From positions 248,001 through 312,000 of IMG/VR virus record IMGVR_UViG_3300021057_000274: DNA of 64,000 nucleotides; one strand, written 5' to 3'. Positions 32,718-40,677 of the stretch are shown piece after piece. A program made the translations under genes and the position numbers. This DNA comes from a virus. The first letter of the stretch is position 1. The number at the start of each line of letters is the position of its first letter. Below the pieces are notes generated by a model, which saw only the letters and a program-made list of their open reading frames with translations, ran no database searches and was not told where the DNA came from.

Positions 32718-32961
32718 CTCAAACTACCGCGACAACTATGACGCGATCTTCGGCAAGAAGAAGCCAGAGGTGACCTATGAGCTCTGGCAAGATCATCCCG
32801 GGAGCAACTCCTTCACGTTCATCAGCGAGACGAACGAGTCGTCTAGACGCTCCCTCGCGCCAGACGCGATCCTCCTAACGAAGATCACGTCGTCGTCGTT
32901 CTACCGCGCGAATCAGCTCAAGAACTCCTTCCTCAAGGAGTACACGAAGGAGCACAAGTGA
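32698..32961 (+). CDS. Hypothetical protein
   Basis: 87 residues, ATG within the end of acb1, stop overlapping the next GTG. Polar; C-terminal helix rich in Lys. No motif recognised. Confidence 0.5.
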   Translation: MRSKPTNSNYRDNYDAIFGKKKPEVTYELWQDHPGSNSFTFISETNESSRRSLAPDAILLTKITSSSFYRANQLKNSFLKEYTKEHK

Positions 32962-34103
32962 AGGCCGCGATCGACCTGATCTGCCGCAAGCTCGCGTCGA
33001 GCGAGTACTCTCACCAGGTGAGCTGGGCTCACCTCAGGGCCAACCAGCTCCGCAACATCGCGAGAGAGAACCCCGGCTGCGGGATCCCTGAGACGATCGA
33101 GGTCCAGGACTTTGACGGCCCTCGCCACTCCCGCGACTGGTCAGAGTACGACGTCGTCTACATCTACCACGGGATGGACTACAAGCCAGGCCCGTACATC
33201 AACGTCTTCGACGGTTTGGTCGAGCACGCCGCCAAGTTCTTCGAGCGCCTGATCTGGCCGCAGCATCGCCACATCAAGTTCGTCTCGCTCGACATCGAGA
33301 TGCCACCCTACGGTCGTCTCTGTCGAGACAAGAAGGGTACCCGCTCTGCCTACTGGGCGAACGTCGACTGGAACGCGGTGCAAGCCAAGTGCGAAGCGAT
33401 CACCGAGGTCGTCCGCGACCCATGCAAGCACTTCGCGCCGGGCAAGTACCGACATCTCGTGATCGGCGACTCTCACGCGCACTCGGCCTACAAGGCTACC
33501 TCGATGGTTCTCCGCAAGGACGAGCGTACTCTCGCTGGCGTGCTGCGCAAGGGCATCGAGAACGAGATCAAGGAGTACGGCGGTTGGGACATGAGCGAGA
33601 TCGACTCGCTCACTTGTTACTGGGGAAACATCGACATCCGTCACCACCTCTGCCGCACCGCTGATCCGCTTCAGGCGACTCGCGACCTGCTCAAGACCTA
33701 TGAGGACGCGTTGCTCAAGTTGAATCGTCCGATCGAGCTCGTGACGATGCTACCGATCGAGGATGAGTCGCGCCCCCTCCCAAAGTCGGGCTATTACGGT
33801 GATCGCTCTGACAACAAAACGCCCTTCTTTGGCTCTCGCGCTGAGCGCATCAAGGTCATGACCGCCTTCAATGATCTCCTTCGCGAGATGGCTGCGAGAA
33901 ACTCAGGCTGGACGATCTACGAGTGGCCCAAGCTCTGGTACGAAATGGACGGCGTCGAGTTCATGGACACGATCATGGAGCGCCCACGCTCGGTGCATCT
34001 AGCGAGAAAGTACTATCGTTGGGACCTCCTCAACAACGTACCCAACCCGAACCACGCGCCCGCCGCTGTGCCTGTCCCAAAGAAGAGCCTCCTCGAGTTC
34101 TGA
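32958..34103 (+). CDS. SGNH-hydrolase-like protein with clamp-like C-terminal tail
   Basis: 381 residues from GTG. The segment HLVIGDSHAHSAYKA near residue 165 is the block I signature of SGNH hydrolases (GDSH), and LTCYWGNIDIRHHLCR near 215 matches the GxID(C/V)R block found in such proteins. The 150 residues before it form another domain (VVYIYHGMDYKPGPYINVFDG). The protein ends KKSLLEF; the proteins at 39063 and 44146 end KGLLEF and ALLSF. It opens the enzyme cluster. It could remove or transfer acyl or sugar groups; substrate unknown. Confidence 0.5.
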   Translation: MKAAIDLICRKLASSEYSHQVSWAHLRANQLRNIARENPGCGIPETIEVQDFDGPRHSRDWSEYDVVYIYHGMDYKPGPYINVFDGLVEHAAKFFERLIWPQHRHIKFVSLDIEMPPYGRLCRDKKGTRSAYWANVDWNAVQAKCEAITEVVRDPCKHFAPGKYRHLVIGDSHAHSAYKATSMVLRKDERTLAGVLRKGIENEIKEYGGWDMSEIDSLTCYWGNIDIRHHLCRTADPLQATRDLLKTYEDALLKLNRPIELVTMLPIEDESRPLPKSGYYGDRSDNKTPFFGSRAERIKVMTAFNDLLREMAARNSGWTIYEWPKLWYEMDGVEFMDTIMERPRSVHLARKYYRWDLLNNVPNPNHAPAAVPVPKKSLLEF

Positions 34104-34104
34104 G

Positions 34105-34503
34105 ATGAGCGCTCGGCTCTACAAGTCGCACACCTACGTCGATGACTACACGGTCGTCGTACATGCCACCGGGTTTGACTTGAACGACCACCCGGACCTG
34201 CAAAATGATCTCCACATCAAGTGCGAAGCTATCTTCACTAAGTCGTTTGCGATATTTGACGGCATCGGGATGCTTGAGAACCTTCACACCGCGGAGACCG
34301 CGAGGGCTCTCCTCGATCGGCTCTCTAGCATCTTGACGGAGCAGATGGGGATTGAGGTTAAGATCATTGACTTTCAAGCCTCTTTAGACTTGCTGCACAT
34401 GAGGAATCTCGCTTACTTCAAGGTCAGCATCGATCCAGAGGTCTATAAGAACGCCGGAGCTAAGAGGTTGCTTGAGCTCCTCTGTCAACCAGCTCAAGAA
34501 TAA
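34105..34503 (+). CDS. 6-pyruvoyl-like or unknown small protein
   Basis: 132 residues, ATG one base after the previous stop. The order HTYVDDYTVVVHATGFDL / HIKCEAIFTKSFAIFDG and a long helix (ALLDRLSSILTEQMGIEVKIIDF) loosely resembles T-fold or 6-pyruvoyl-tetrahydropterin-synthase-like proteins, but zinc ligands are not clear. I would treat it as unknown. Confidence 0.4.
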   Translation: MSARLYKSHTYVDDYTVVVHATGFDLNDHPDLQNDLHIKCEAIFTKSFAIFDGIGMLENLHTAETARALLDRLSSILTEQMGIEVKIIDFQASLDLLHMRNLAYFKVSIDPEVYKNAGAKRLLELLCQPAQE

Positions 34504-34510
34504 ATACCCT
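34499..34510 (+). promoter_or_regulatory. Late promoter box (AATAAATACCCT)
   Basis: AATAAATACCCTC overlaps the stop codon of the preceding gene and starts a 205-base leader before 34717. Confidence 0.6.
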
Positions 34511-34716
34511 CACGATGCGTTGCTTGTTAGAATAGCATCGTCGACCTACTCTCTGCTGAGCACAGTCTCGGACGAGCCAAAAGCCGGCAACACCAGGTGG
34601 TGTTGATCGTCGTAAAACTGATTCCGGTTCATAGCGGTCATCTAGGTTCATCCTCCTTGATCGTCGACGCAACGGCCGTGTAGCCGTTTTGAGCAACAGA
34701 CGTACAGGAAGCCAAA
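34511..34716 (+). promoter_or_regulatory. Long structured leader with second promoter before inositol phosphate synthase
   Basis: 206 bases without a gene. It holds an extended -10 box TGTTAGAAT (34525-34533) lying inside an inverted repeat ACGATGC...GCATCGT (34512-34541), and a hairpin CAACACC-AGGT-GGTGTTG (34588-34605). The ribosome site ACAGGAAG precedes ATG 34717. This is the longest leader in the window apart from the nrdA leader and suggests control at RNA level. Confidence 0.5.
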
Positions 34717-35859
34717 ATGTCTAAGAAAATTCGTGTCGCCGTAGCAGGCATCGGAAATTGCTTTTCCTCTCTCTATCAGGGTCTCGAGTTCTACAAGGAC
34801 ACCGACCCGGACAGCGGGATCATTCCGGGCGTGATGCACATGCGCATCGGTGGCTATCATCCGGCCGATATCCAGATCGTTGCGGCATTCGACGTCGATC
34901 GACGCAAGGTCGGTCGCCCCGTCGGCGAGGCGATCTTCGCTGCACCGAACTGCGCTCGCGTGTTCTGTCAGGATGTTCCGGACGGACCGATTGTGCAGAT
35001 GGGTCCGGTCATGGATGGGGTGTCGGATTACATGCAAGAGCAGCCAGAGAAGATCGGCTTTCGCGTCTCGAACGAGGAGCCGGTCAACATCGTTCAGGTT
35101 CTTCAAGATACGAAGGCAGACATTCTGATCAACTACCTCCCGGTCGGCTCCGAGACCGCCTCTAAGCATTACGCTCAGTGCGCGATCGCTGCTGGGGTCG
35201 CTTTCATGAATTGCATCCCGGTCTTCATCGCCTCTGATCCGGAGTGGGAGAAACGGTTCATCGAGGCTGGGCTTCCGATCATCGGCGATGACATGCGCAG
35301 CCAGTTCGGGGCGTCGATCATGTCGCAGATCCTCCAAGAGACCGCCTTCGATCGCGGCTGTGACGTGCTCTACCACCAGCAGATCAACATCGGGGGCAAC
35401 ACGGACTTCAACAACATGATGGTGCAAAGTCGGCTGAAGTCAAAGAAGATCTCGAAGGAGAACGTGATTCGCGCTCAGAACGACCTGCGCGGAATCCCGG
35501 TTGACCCCGACGCGCTCTTCGCCGGGCCCTCGACGTTCATCCCGTACCTCAAGGACAACAAGGTCGCGTACATCAATCACCGTCTGCTCGGGTTCGGCGG
35601 CGCTCCGATCGACATCGACGTCAAGCTCTCGGTGCAAGACTCCGAGAACTCGGCGGGGGTGGTGATCGACGCGGTGCGCTACCTCAAGGTCGCGAGAGAA
35701 GAGGGGATCGTCGGCGCTCTGCGCGGACCGTCGGCCTTCACCCAGAAGACCCCTCCACAGCAGATGCGCCTCAACGACGCGAAGGAGGAGTGTGACGCGT
35801 TCGCGAGGCGCGACCTGGCGGCGCTCAAGGCGGTCAACAAGTTCAAGAGCAAGATCTAA
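34717..35859 (+). CDS. Myo-inositol-1-phosphate synthase
   Basis: 380 residues, similar in size to the compact actinobacterial type (about 365). A Rossmann start VAVAGIGNCFSSLYQG, the NYLPVGSE motif near residue 147, CIPVFIAS, GDDMRSQFGAS near 200 and NIGGNTDFNNM near 230 are conserved signatures of the family. The last is the synthase active-site block. The NAD-dependent enzyme makes inositol phosphate from glucose 6-phosphate. It is rare in phages. Dual promoters and a long leader point to regulated expression. It may feed a sugar-like donor to the neighbouring glycosyltransferase and other modification enzymes. Confidence 0.88.
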   Translation: MSKKIRVAVAGIGNCFSSLYQGLEFYKDTDPDSGIIPGVMHMRIGGYHPADIQIVAAFDVDRRKVGRPVGEAIFAAPNCARVFCQDVPDGPIVQMGPVMDGVSDYMQEQPEKIGFRVSNEEPVNIVQVLQDTKADILINYLPVGSETASKHYAQCAIAAGVAFMNCIPVFIASDPEWEKRFIEAGLPIIGDDMRSQFGASIMSQILQETAFDRGCDVLYHQQINIGGNTDFNNMMVQSRLKSKKISKENVIRAQNDLRGIPVDPDALFAGPSTFIPYLKDNKVAYINHRLLGFGGAPIDIDVKLSVQDSENSAGVVIDAVRYLKVAREEGIVGALRGPSAFTQKTPPQQMRLNDAKEECDAFARRDLAALKAVNKFKSKI

Positions 35860-35870
35860 CCAAGGAATCA

Positions 35871-37097
35871 ATGAGCACCAACTCGATCTACAACTTCAAC
35901 GTCGGAGTACACAGCGCAGAGGAAGCGGCAGGCATGTCGATCCTGGCGATGCAGGAGCGCTTTCGCAAGCTCGGCGTCTCGTTCTTCAGCTGGGAGAAGG
36001 AGATGGTCGTTAACATGCCGAAGAAGCTCTTTCTCGACGAGGTGCTCAGGATCATCGAGGAGCTAGACGAGAGCATCAGCTACACCAACGTGATGGTGCT
36101 CTCGCCTGGCATCGTCGAGATAACGCTCTCGAAGCAACGGCCAGAGAGCATGCTCGAGACCCAGGACGAGCTTCGAGTCTACATCAAGCTCAACAGCTGG
36201 GAGTACTACGACGAGTACGGTGAGGAGACTCAGTTCCCCTTCGTCACCCAAAAGGACGAGATGGTCTGCGTCGCGAACATCGAGGTGATGGGACAGAGCT
36301 GGCTCGCCGAGATCTTCATCCCGAAGCTGCTCGAGTGCGTCAATCAGCACCGCCAGTCCGACAAGATCTCGCTCATCAAGTGGCTCTACTCGTCTCAGCA
36401 TGGCACCGCGAGCAAGGTCTTTCAGATTCGCAAGGACTGGGAGATCAACCCCGTCTACTACCCGTGGCTCAAGCAGCATCTCAGCGAGCTAAACATCGCT
36501 GGGGAGGAGAGCCTTCGTCCCTACTACCACGCCTTCCTCAAGAGCCAGTCACAGATCCTCGTGCTCTTCGGTGAACCTGGCACCGGCAAGACGTCGTTCA
36601 TCCGTGACATGATCTGCGAGATGGGACTCAACGCGCTCATCTCGTACGACCTCAAGGTGCTGACGTCGGATCACACGTTCATCGAGTACCTGACGAGCGA
36701 CATCTTCGACCTGATCGTGGTCGAGGACGCTGACGACCTGCTCACCTCCTCCCGGAGCGAGAACAACAAGGTCATCTCGAAGATCCTCAACGTCTCGGAC
36801 GGCATCATCAAGCTCCCCAAGAAAAAGATGATCTTCACGACGAACTTGCGCGACGTCAGCGAGATCGACAACGCGGTCTACCGTCTCGGTCGCTGCTTCG
36901 ACGTCGTTAACTTCAGAAAGCTCGACCACGTTGAGGCTCAGAGCGTCGCTGACGCGCTTGACATCAAGCTTCCAGAGAAGAAGGGCGACAGCTACGCATT
37001 GTCAGACCTCTTCTTCTTGAAGAACCTCGGGAACAGCGATGATCCGTTCGTCAAGCGCAACGAGGAGCGTCTCAAGAAGAAGCTAGGCTTCGTTTGA
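35871..37097 (+). CDS. AAA+ ATPase (BCS1-like)
   Basis: 408 residues, ATG with CAAGGAATC upstream. The N-terminal 210 residues form a separate domain (no known motif). The ATPase part has Walker A GEPGTGKT (234-241), Walker B LIVVEDADDL, sensor-type KKMIFTTNLRD near 308 and an arginine-finger-like RLGRCFDV near 325. BCS1-like AAA+ proteins remodel or translocate protein; the client here is unknown. It follows inositol phosphate synthase by 11 bases. Confidence 0.75.
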   Translation: MSTNSIYNFNVGVHSAEEAAGMSILAMQERFRKLGVSFFSWEKEMVVNMPKKLFLDEVLRIIEELDESISYTNVMVLSPGIVEITLSKQRPESMLETQDELRVYIKLNSWEYYDEYGEETQFPFVTQKDEMVCVANIEVMGQSWLAEIFIPKLLECVNQHRQSDKISLIKWLYSSQHGTASKVFQIRKDWEINPVYYPWLKQHLSELNIAGEESLRPYYHAFLKSQSQILVLFGEPGTGKTSFIRDMICEMGLNALISYDLKVLTSDHTFIEYLTSDIFDLIVVEDADDLLTSSRSENNKVISKILNVSDGIIKLPKKKMIFTTNLRDVSEIDNAVYRLGRCFDVVNFRKLDHVEAQSVADALDIKLPEKKGDSYALSDLFFLKNLGNSDDPFVKRNEERLKKKLGFV

Positions 37098-37693
37098 CGA
37101 TTCACAATCTCTTTCCGATCCCAATCGGCTCTTACAAGATCGGAAGAGAGCTGACGCTTGATGAGCTAAAGTATCTCGACGGCTTACTAAGACGACCGAA
37201 CGTCGGAAACGCTACCAGTTGCAGCTCAACGATCCTTGAGAGCCAGGAGCTGAGCGAGCTTACAAGGTTCATCCTCGGATCACTTAAGAGCTACTTCATC
37301 CAGGTCTACGACCCGCTCCACGACGTTAAGCTCAAGATCACCCAGAGCTGGTGCAACTACACGAAGCCCGGTCAGCATCACCACAAGCACAACCACGGCA
37401 ACAGCTTCATCTCAGGCGTGTTCTACGTCAAGGCCGACAAGATGATCGATAAGCTTTACTTTTATCAGGACGCGTATCAGCAACTCCAAATTCAGCCCAA
37501 AGTTTGGAATCTCTGGAACGCGCGCTCGTGGTGGCTAGAGGTAGGAGCTGGTGACTTACTCCTCTTCCCCTCTGCCTTGACCCACGAAGTAGCCGCGGTT
37601 GAGGGCACCGAAGAGCGAATCAGCATCTCCTTCAACACCTTCCCCATCGGAATCCTCGGGGACGAGAGAGATCTAACGCTGGTAAAAGTTTAG
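37094..37693 (+). CDS. 2OG-Fe(II) oxygenase (phage type)
   Basis: 199 residues; TTG start overlapping the previous stop. The facial triad is visible: HKHNHGNSFISGVFYV gives the first histidine region, and later LTHEVAAVEGTEERISISFN contains the distal His and the Arg that binds 2-oxoglutarate. The pattern LFPSALTHEV is typical of the phage prolyl-hydroxylase-like group. Such enzymes hydroxylate proteins, nucleotides or bases. Its place beside modification-type genes makes a DNA or sugar substrate possible. The 3' end overlaps the convergent ATP-grasp gene. Confidence 0.75.
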   Translation: MTIHNLFPIPIGSYKIGRELTLDELKYLDGLLRRPNVGNATSCSSTILESQELSELTRFILGSLKSYFIQVYDPLHDVKLKITQSWCNYTKPGQHHHKHNHGNSFISGVFYVKADKMIDKLYFYQDAYQQLQIQPKVWNLWNARSWWLEVGAGDLLLFPSALTHEVAAVEGTEERISISFNTFPIGILGDERDLTLVKV

Positions 37694-38470
37694 CAGAGCT
37701 TGAAAGAGCTTAGGTCTGTCGCACGCGTACATCCCAGCGCAGTTTAGGCAATTGTATTCAATCACCTTGAAGCTGCCGTCGGTCATCCGCACGAAGTCGA
37801 CAACGTAGTTTCGAGCTGGCGCGTAGTGAAGCTTGACGACGTTGAAGAACGACGTGACGTCTCGCACCTCGCTAGGCGTCAAGCGCTCGTAAGTGATCTT
37901 CGCTCCGATCTTGTAGACCGAAGAGGTGATAAGCTTGCCGTCAACGACGAAGTTGCGGTACTCCCTCTCCATCCCGTCGACGAGAGTTGCGCACAGCACT
38001 TGCTCGTCGTTCGGATGGTCGGAGAACGATGAGTCTTGGATCGACTTGCCAAAGATCGCGGCGTAGGGAGTTTGACCCTCCTCAACGATCGTGCCGGCGA
38101 ACGCTTTCAAGTCCCGCGTCGGCTTGATGAAGACGGGAGCAGTGACTGGCACGTCGCGAATCGTGCCGAAGCGCGCGAAGAAGGCGTGCGAGTTGAGGAG
38201 CAACTTTCCGAGGGCCTTGTGGTAGAAGGCCTGATCAAACGCGAGCGGGTCATAGTTCACGACGGCGCTGTGCGGAAGCACGCCGCGCTCCCGCATCTTC
38301 AGCATCTTCGTCGATCCGAGCATGATGACTCGGTCGTACTCGTAAAACTTCTCGAGCTCGACGATCTCGTCACTGAATGGGATTAACCCGAACCAGATCG
38401 GATCATGAACTCCGATCGACTGGAGCGCGAGCTGGTTCTCCATCAGCTCTTGCTCGCGCATGTGACTCAA
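37673..38470 (-). CDS. ATP-grasp ligase (R2K-like)
   Basis: 265 residues from a TTG preceded by CGGAG. ATP-grasp features: VFIKPTRDLKAFAGTIV (nucleotide-binding lysine), EYRNFVVDGKLITSSVYKIG and the C-terminal VVDFVRMTDGSFKVIEYNCLN metal-binding strand. Phage R2K-type ATP-grasps form peptide-like bonds, probably on proteins, peptides or modified bases. It is the only large minus-strand gene in the enzyme cluster. A tiny possible zinc-ribbon frame (38490-38582) precedes it in the same transcript. Confidence 0.7.
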   Translation of the reverse strand: MSHMREQELMENQLALQSIGVHDPIWFGLIPFSDEIVELEKFYEYDRVIMLGSTKMLKMRERGVLPHSAVVNYDPLAFDQAFYHKALGKLLLNSHAFFARFGTIRDVPVTAPVFIKPTRDLKAFAGTIVEEGQTPYAAIFGKSIQDSSFSDHPNDEQVLCATLVDGMEREYRNFVVDGKLITSSVYKIGAKITYERLTPSEVRDVTSFFNVVKLHYAPARNYVVDFVRMTDGSFKVIEYNCLNCAGMYACDRPKLFQALLNFYQR

Positions 38471-38489
38471 CTGAACTCCGAAGGTGATC

Positions 38490-38582
38490 TTAGGGATGTG
38501 ATTTTCTCCAGGGACACCAAACGGATGGCCATTGCGGATGACTAAAGATCGAGCGCTTGCAGTGCTTGCACACGGGGATCAT
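38490..38582 (-). CDS. Tiny zinc-ribbon-like ORF
   Basis: 30 codons starting MIPVCKHCKR and ending with a WCPW segment, giving CxxC plus a distant Cys. It begins 5 bases after an extended -10 box (minus strand ATGTTACAAT, 38588-38597), so it would be leaderless. No homologue is known to me. It may simply be part of the ATP-grasp leader. Confidence 0.3.
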   Translation of the reverse strand: MIPVCKHCKRSIFSHPQWPSVWCPWRKSHP

Positions 38583-38587
38583 GAGAA

Positions 38588-38597
38588 ATTGTAACAT
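38588..38597 (-). promoter_or_regulatory. Extended -10 promoter, minus strand (ATGTTACAAT)
   Basis: Reads ATGTTACAAT on the minus strand; serves the tiny ORF and the ATP-grasp gene. Divergent from the box at 38631-38640. Confidence 0.55.
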
Positions 38598-38630
38598 CTC
38601 CGTCAACTATTGTACATCGCGTCAAGATCT

Positions 38631-38640
38631 ATGTTAGAAT
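38631..38640 (+). promoter_or_regulatory. Extended -10 promoter (ATGTTAGAAT)
   Basis: ATGTTAGAAT with TTGTAC about 18 bases upstream. The -10 ends 6 bases before the ATG at 38647, so transcription should begin at or next to the start codon. Confidence 0.65.
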
Positions 38641-38646
38641 TTGACG

Positions 38647-39090
38647 ATGGTAGAGTTGAGAGATCTCGAGCTGAAAGATACAGCGGAGCTTTACGCGCTG
38701 ATCGAGATCTCGCGCAAGGATCTTCTCAATCTCTGGTGGGCGGAGTCAGCGACGTTCGAGTCGACAGCCCAGTTCATCGAGAACGCTAGACGGAGCTCGA
38801 ATCACGTCAAGGCGATCGTCGTTGACGGTCAGATCGCCGGCTGCATCTCTCTCATCGACATGCCAGACGGGAGCTTTCAGCTCGGGTACTGGTTAGGGAC
38901 TCCGCATCGCGGAAAGAGACACATTCAGCACGCGGTCGAGAAGATCAAGACCTTAGCAGAAGCGTACAGGCGTCAGATCATCGTGCGCATCAAGTCCAAG
39001 AACGTGAAGAGCCTGAGCGTCGTCAAGGGCGCAGGCTTCACGCATGTTGGCAACGACGGAGAGTGGACCTGGCACGTTTGGCGGCCGTAA
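38647..39090 (+). CDS. GNAT acetyltransferase
   Basis: The ATG at 38647 gives 147 residues; the TTG six bases earlier lies in the promoter. A GNAT core is present: VKAIVVDGQIAGCISL (strand and CoA site), YWLGTPHRGKRHIQHAVEKI (Q/RxxGxG/A-like loop, here HRGKRH) and a C-terminal NVKSLSVVKGAGFTHVG. It acetylates an amine on an unknown target. Leaderless expression is expected. It directly precedes the helix-hairpin-helix hypermodification-type gene. Confidence 0.78.
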   Translation: MVELRDLELKDTAELYALIEISRKDLLNLWWAESATFESTAQFIENARRSSNHVKAIVVDGQIAGCISLIDMPDGSFQLGYWLGTPHRGKRHIQHAVEKIKTLAEAYRRQIIVRIKSKNVKSLSVVKGAGFTHVGNDGEWTWHVWRP

Positions 39091-40232
39091 ACATTCTTCC
39101 CGACTTCAAGCAAGATCTGGATCGTAGCCTCATCCCGCAGATCCAGCGCTTCTGGACCAAGATCAACGAGCGTCAGCTCCACTTCATGGGAGTGCCAGGC
39201 TTTGAGACCTACGACACCGACGGAGATGAAGCTCTCGGGCGAGACGTCGAGTTCTTCCACTTCAGCATCTGCGCTGATGCCCGCATGCGCTACCTCGGAG
39301 AGAACTTCGTTCTCAACGATGATCAGCTCCTTGACCCCGTCAACAAGCTCTCTAACGCGGTCGTCGCGCACCTGTACGGCGGCCGTCGGATTTACTCGCT
39401 CTTCACGGGCGTCACTGACCCTCGCAAGGCGTACCTGGACTTTTCGCGAGTGGGAAGTGACCCTGACTACGTCAGGATGGTGCGTAGCAACGCTGAATAC
39501 GCGAAGCTACACGGTTTCAAGTTCTACGGCACAACGGAGCTACACACGTCTCTCCAGACTGCTGCGCGAAATTTCTGCCGAGACAAGTATGGTGATCCTG
39601 GCCGACCCGCAAGCAATGTCGACATTATCGAGTGGATCGCCTCCTGGCGCGACAAGGGGTTATTTGAAGCGCTTCTCGGGGCGACATCACTGGGAGAGAC
39701 CTTTGAGCACATCAAGTCCCTACCAGGAGTTGGCGCATACTACGGATACCACCTCGCCGTAGATTGCTCGCTCTTCCCGTTCACGAGATACCACCATGAC
39801 GAGCCGTTTTGCGTGCCCGGCGGCGGTTGCCAAACGACGTTGAAGATGCTCTTCCCGAGGCTCACCGCGTCGAAGAAGTTTCCCTTCGGCGAGGCGGTGG
39901 TCTGGATCGAGCAGAACCAGAAGGACCTGTTTCCGACGCTCCAGTTCCATCCGGCCCTTTGGAACATCGAGCGAGACGGGAAGAAGGTCTTTCCCTTCGA
40001 GCAGAACAAGCTGATGGTCTACGGTCTCGAGGTCGGGCTTTGCCAATTCGGAGTTTATTGCCACCTCAAGAAGAATCCTCACCTGATCGAGCGCCGCAAG
40101 GTCGGCGTCGATCCTGACCTGACGCCCCTCATCCTGCGAGAGCAGGGCGCGCCAGTTACCCCCGAGGAGCTGCGTGAGCTTCAGAGCGAAGCCGCGGCCC
40201 CGACGGCCACGAAGGGTCTCCTGGAGTTCTGA
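39063..40232 (+). CDS. HhH protein resembling phage base-hypermodification (pyrophosphorylase/kinase helical) family
   Basis: 389 residues from a GTG inside the GNAT gene; a TTG at 39078 is an alternative. An all-helical core has DVEFFHFSICADARMRYLG, and near residue 224 a helix-hairpin-helix-like SLPGVGAYYGYHLAVD. This fits the LPGIGPFxAYxxxxD motif of the alpha-glutamyl/putrescinyl-thymine pyrophosphorylase and hmdU-kinase helical group. The segment FTRYHHDEPFCVPGG follows. In known phages these proteins act on hydroxymethyluracil to build hypermodified thymines. It ends TKGLLEF, a possible clamp-binding tail. The assignment is from motifs and neighbours only. Confidence 0.45.
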   Translation: MDLARLAAVNILPDFKQDLDRSLIPQIQRFWTKINERQLHFMGVPGFETYDTDGDEALGRDVEFFHFSICADARMRYLGENFVLNDDQLLDPVNKLSNAVVAHLYGGRRIYSLFTGVTDPRKAYLDFSRVGSDPDYVRMVRSNAEYAKLHGFKFYGTTELHTSLQTAARNFCRDKYGDPGRPASNVDIIEWIASWRDKGLFEALLGATSLGETFEHIKSLPGVGAYYGYHLAVDCSLFPFTRYHHDEPFCVPGGGCQTTLKMLFPRLTASKKFPFGEAVVWIEQNQKDLFPTLQFHPALWNIERDGKKVFPFEQNKLMVYGLEVGLCQFGVYCHLKKNPHLIERRKVGVDPDLTPLILREQGAPVTPEELRELQSEAAAPTATKGLLEF

Positions 40233-40432
40233 TGGGTCACTACTCTGAGCAGTACGAAGCTTCCGCTCGCGAGGAAGCGAAGCGCGAGAAGAAGCGTGCT
40301 CGACAGCAGCTGACGGCGATGGCGGAATTTCGCGACCAGCTGATCGGCAACATCGGTGCCGACGGCATCTCGCCGCGGCACCTGGACGCTTTTCAAGACA
40401 TGATGAACGAGACGAAGCTGCGCGCGAGATGA
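40232..40432 (+). CDS. Small basic protein
   Basis: 66 residues, TGATG overlap with the previous stop. Charged helix AREEAKREKKRARQQ then ISPRHLDAFQDMM. Function unknown. Confidence 0.5.
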   Translation: MGHYSEQYEASAREEAKREKKRARQQLTAMAEFRDQLIGNIGADGISPRHLDAFQDMMNETKLRAR

Positions 40433-40665
40433 AGCACAGCGAGCTTTTTTTAGACGTGTACATCAAGCCCGTCCAACCAGTCGAGTACTTTACCGTCTCG
40501 GTAGATGTCGGTGACGGCGAGGTGATCGTGCGAGATCTCACGATCTTGAAGAGCCGTAACGCAGATCTAACGCCAGAGCAGGAGAAGCTCTGGGAGATCT
40601 TCGCCTCCGCTGGATTCGTAGCCAGTCGCAAATTTTCAATTAACAAAGACCTCAAGATAGGATAA
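40429..40665 (+). CDS. Small hypothetical protein
   Basis: 78 residues, ATGA overlap with the previous gene. Beta-rich N-terminal part (YFTVSVDVGDGEVIVRDL). Function unknown. Confidence 0.5.
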   Translation: MKHSELFLDVYIKPVQPVEYFTVSVDVGDGEVIVRDLTILKSRNADLTPEQEKLWEIFASAGFVASRKFSINKDLKIG

Positions 40666-40668
40666 AAT
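40659..40668 (+). promoter_or_regulatory. Possible -10 promoter (AGGATAAAAT)
   Basis: AGGATAAAAT overlaps the end of the previous gene and lies 10 bases before the ATG at 40678 with no ribosome site between. Confidence 0.4.
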
Positions 40669-40677
40669 CTAACAAAT

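Noticed and set aside
34648-35427. Minus-strand open frame of 259 codons
   Set aside because: Antisense to the inositol phosphate synthase gene; no ribosome site or promoter.
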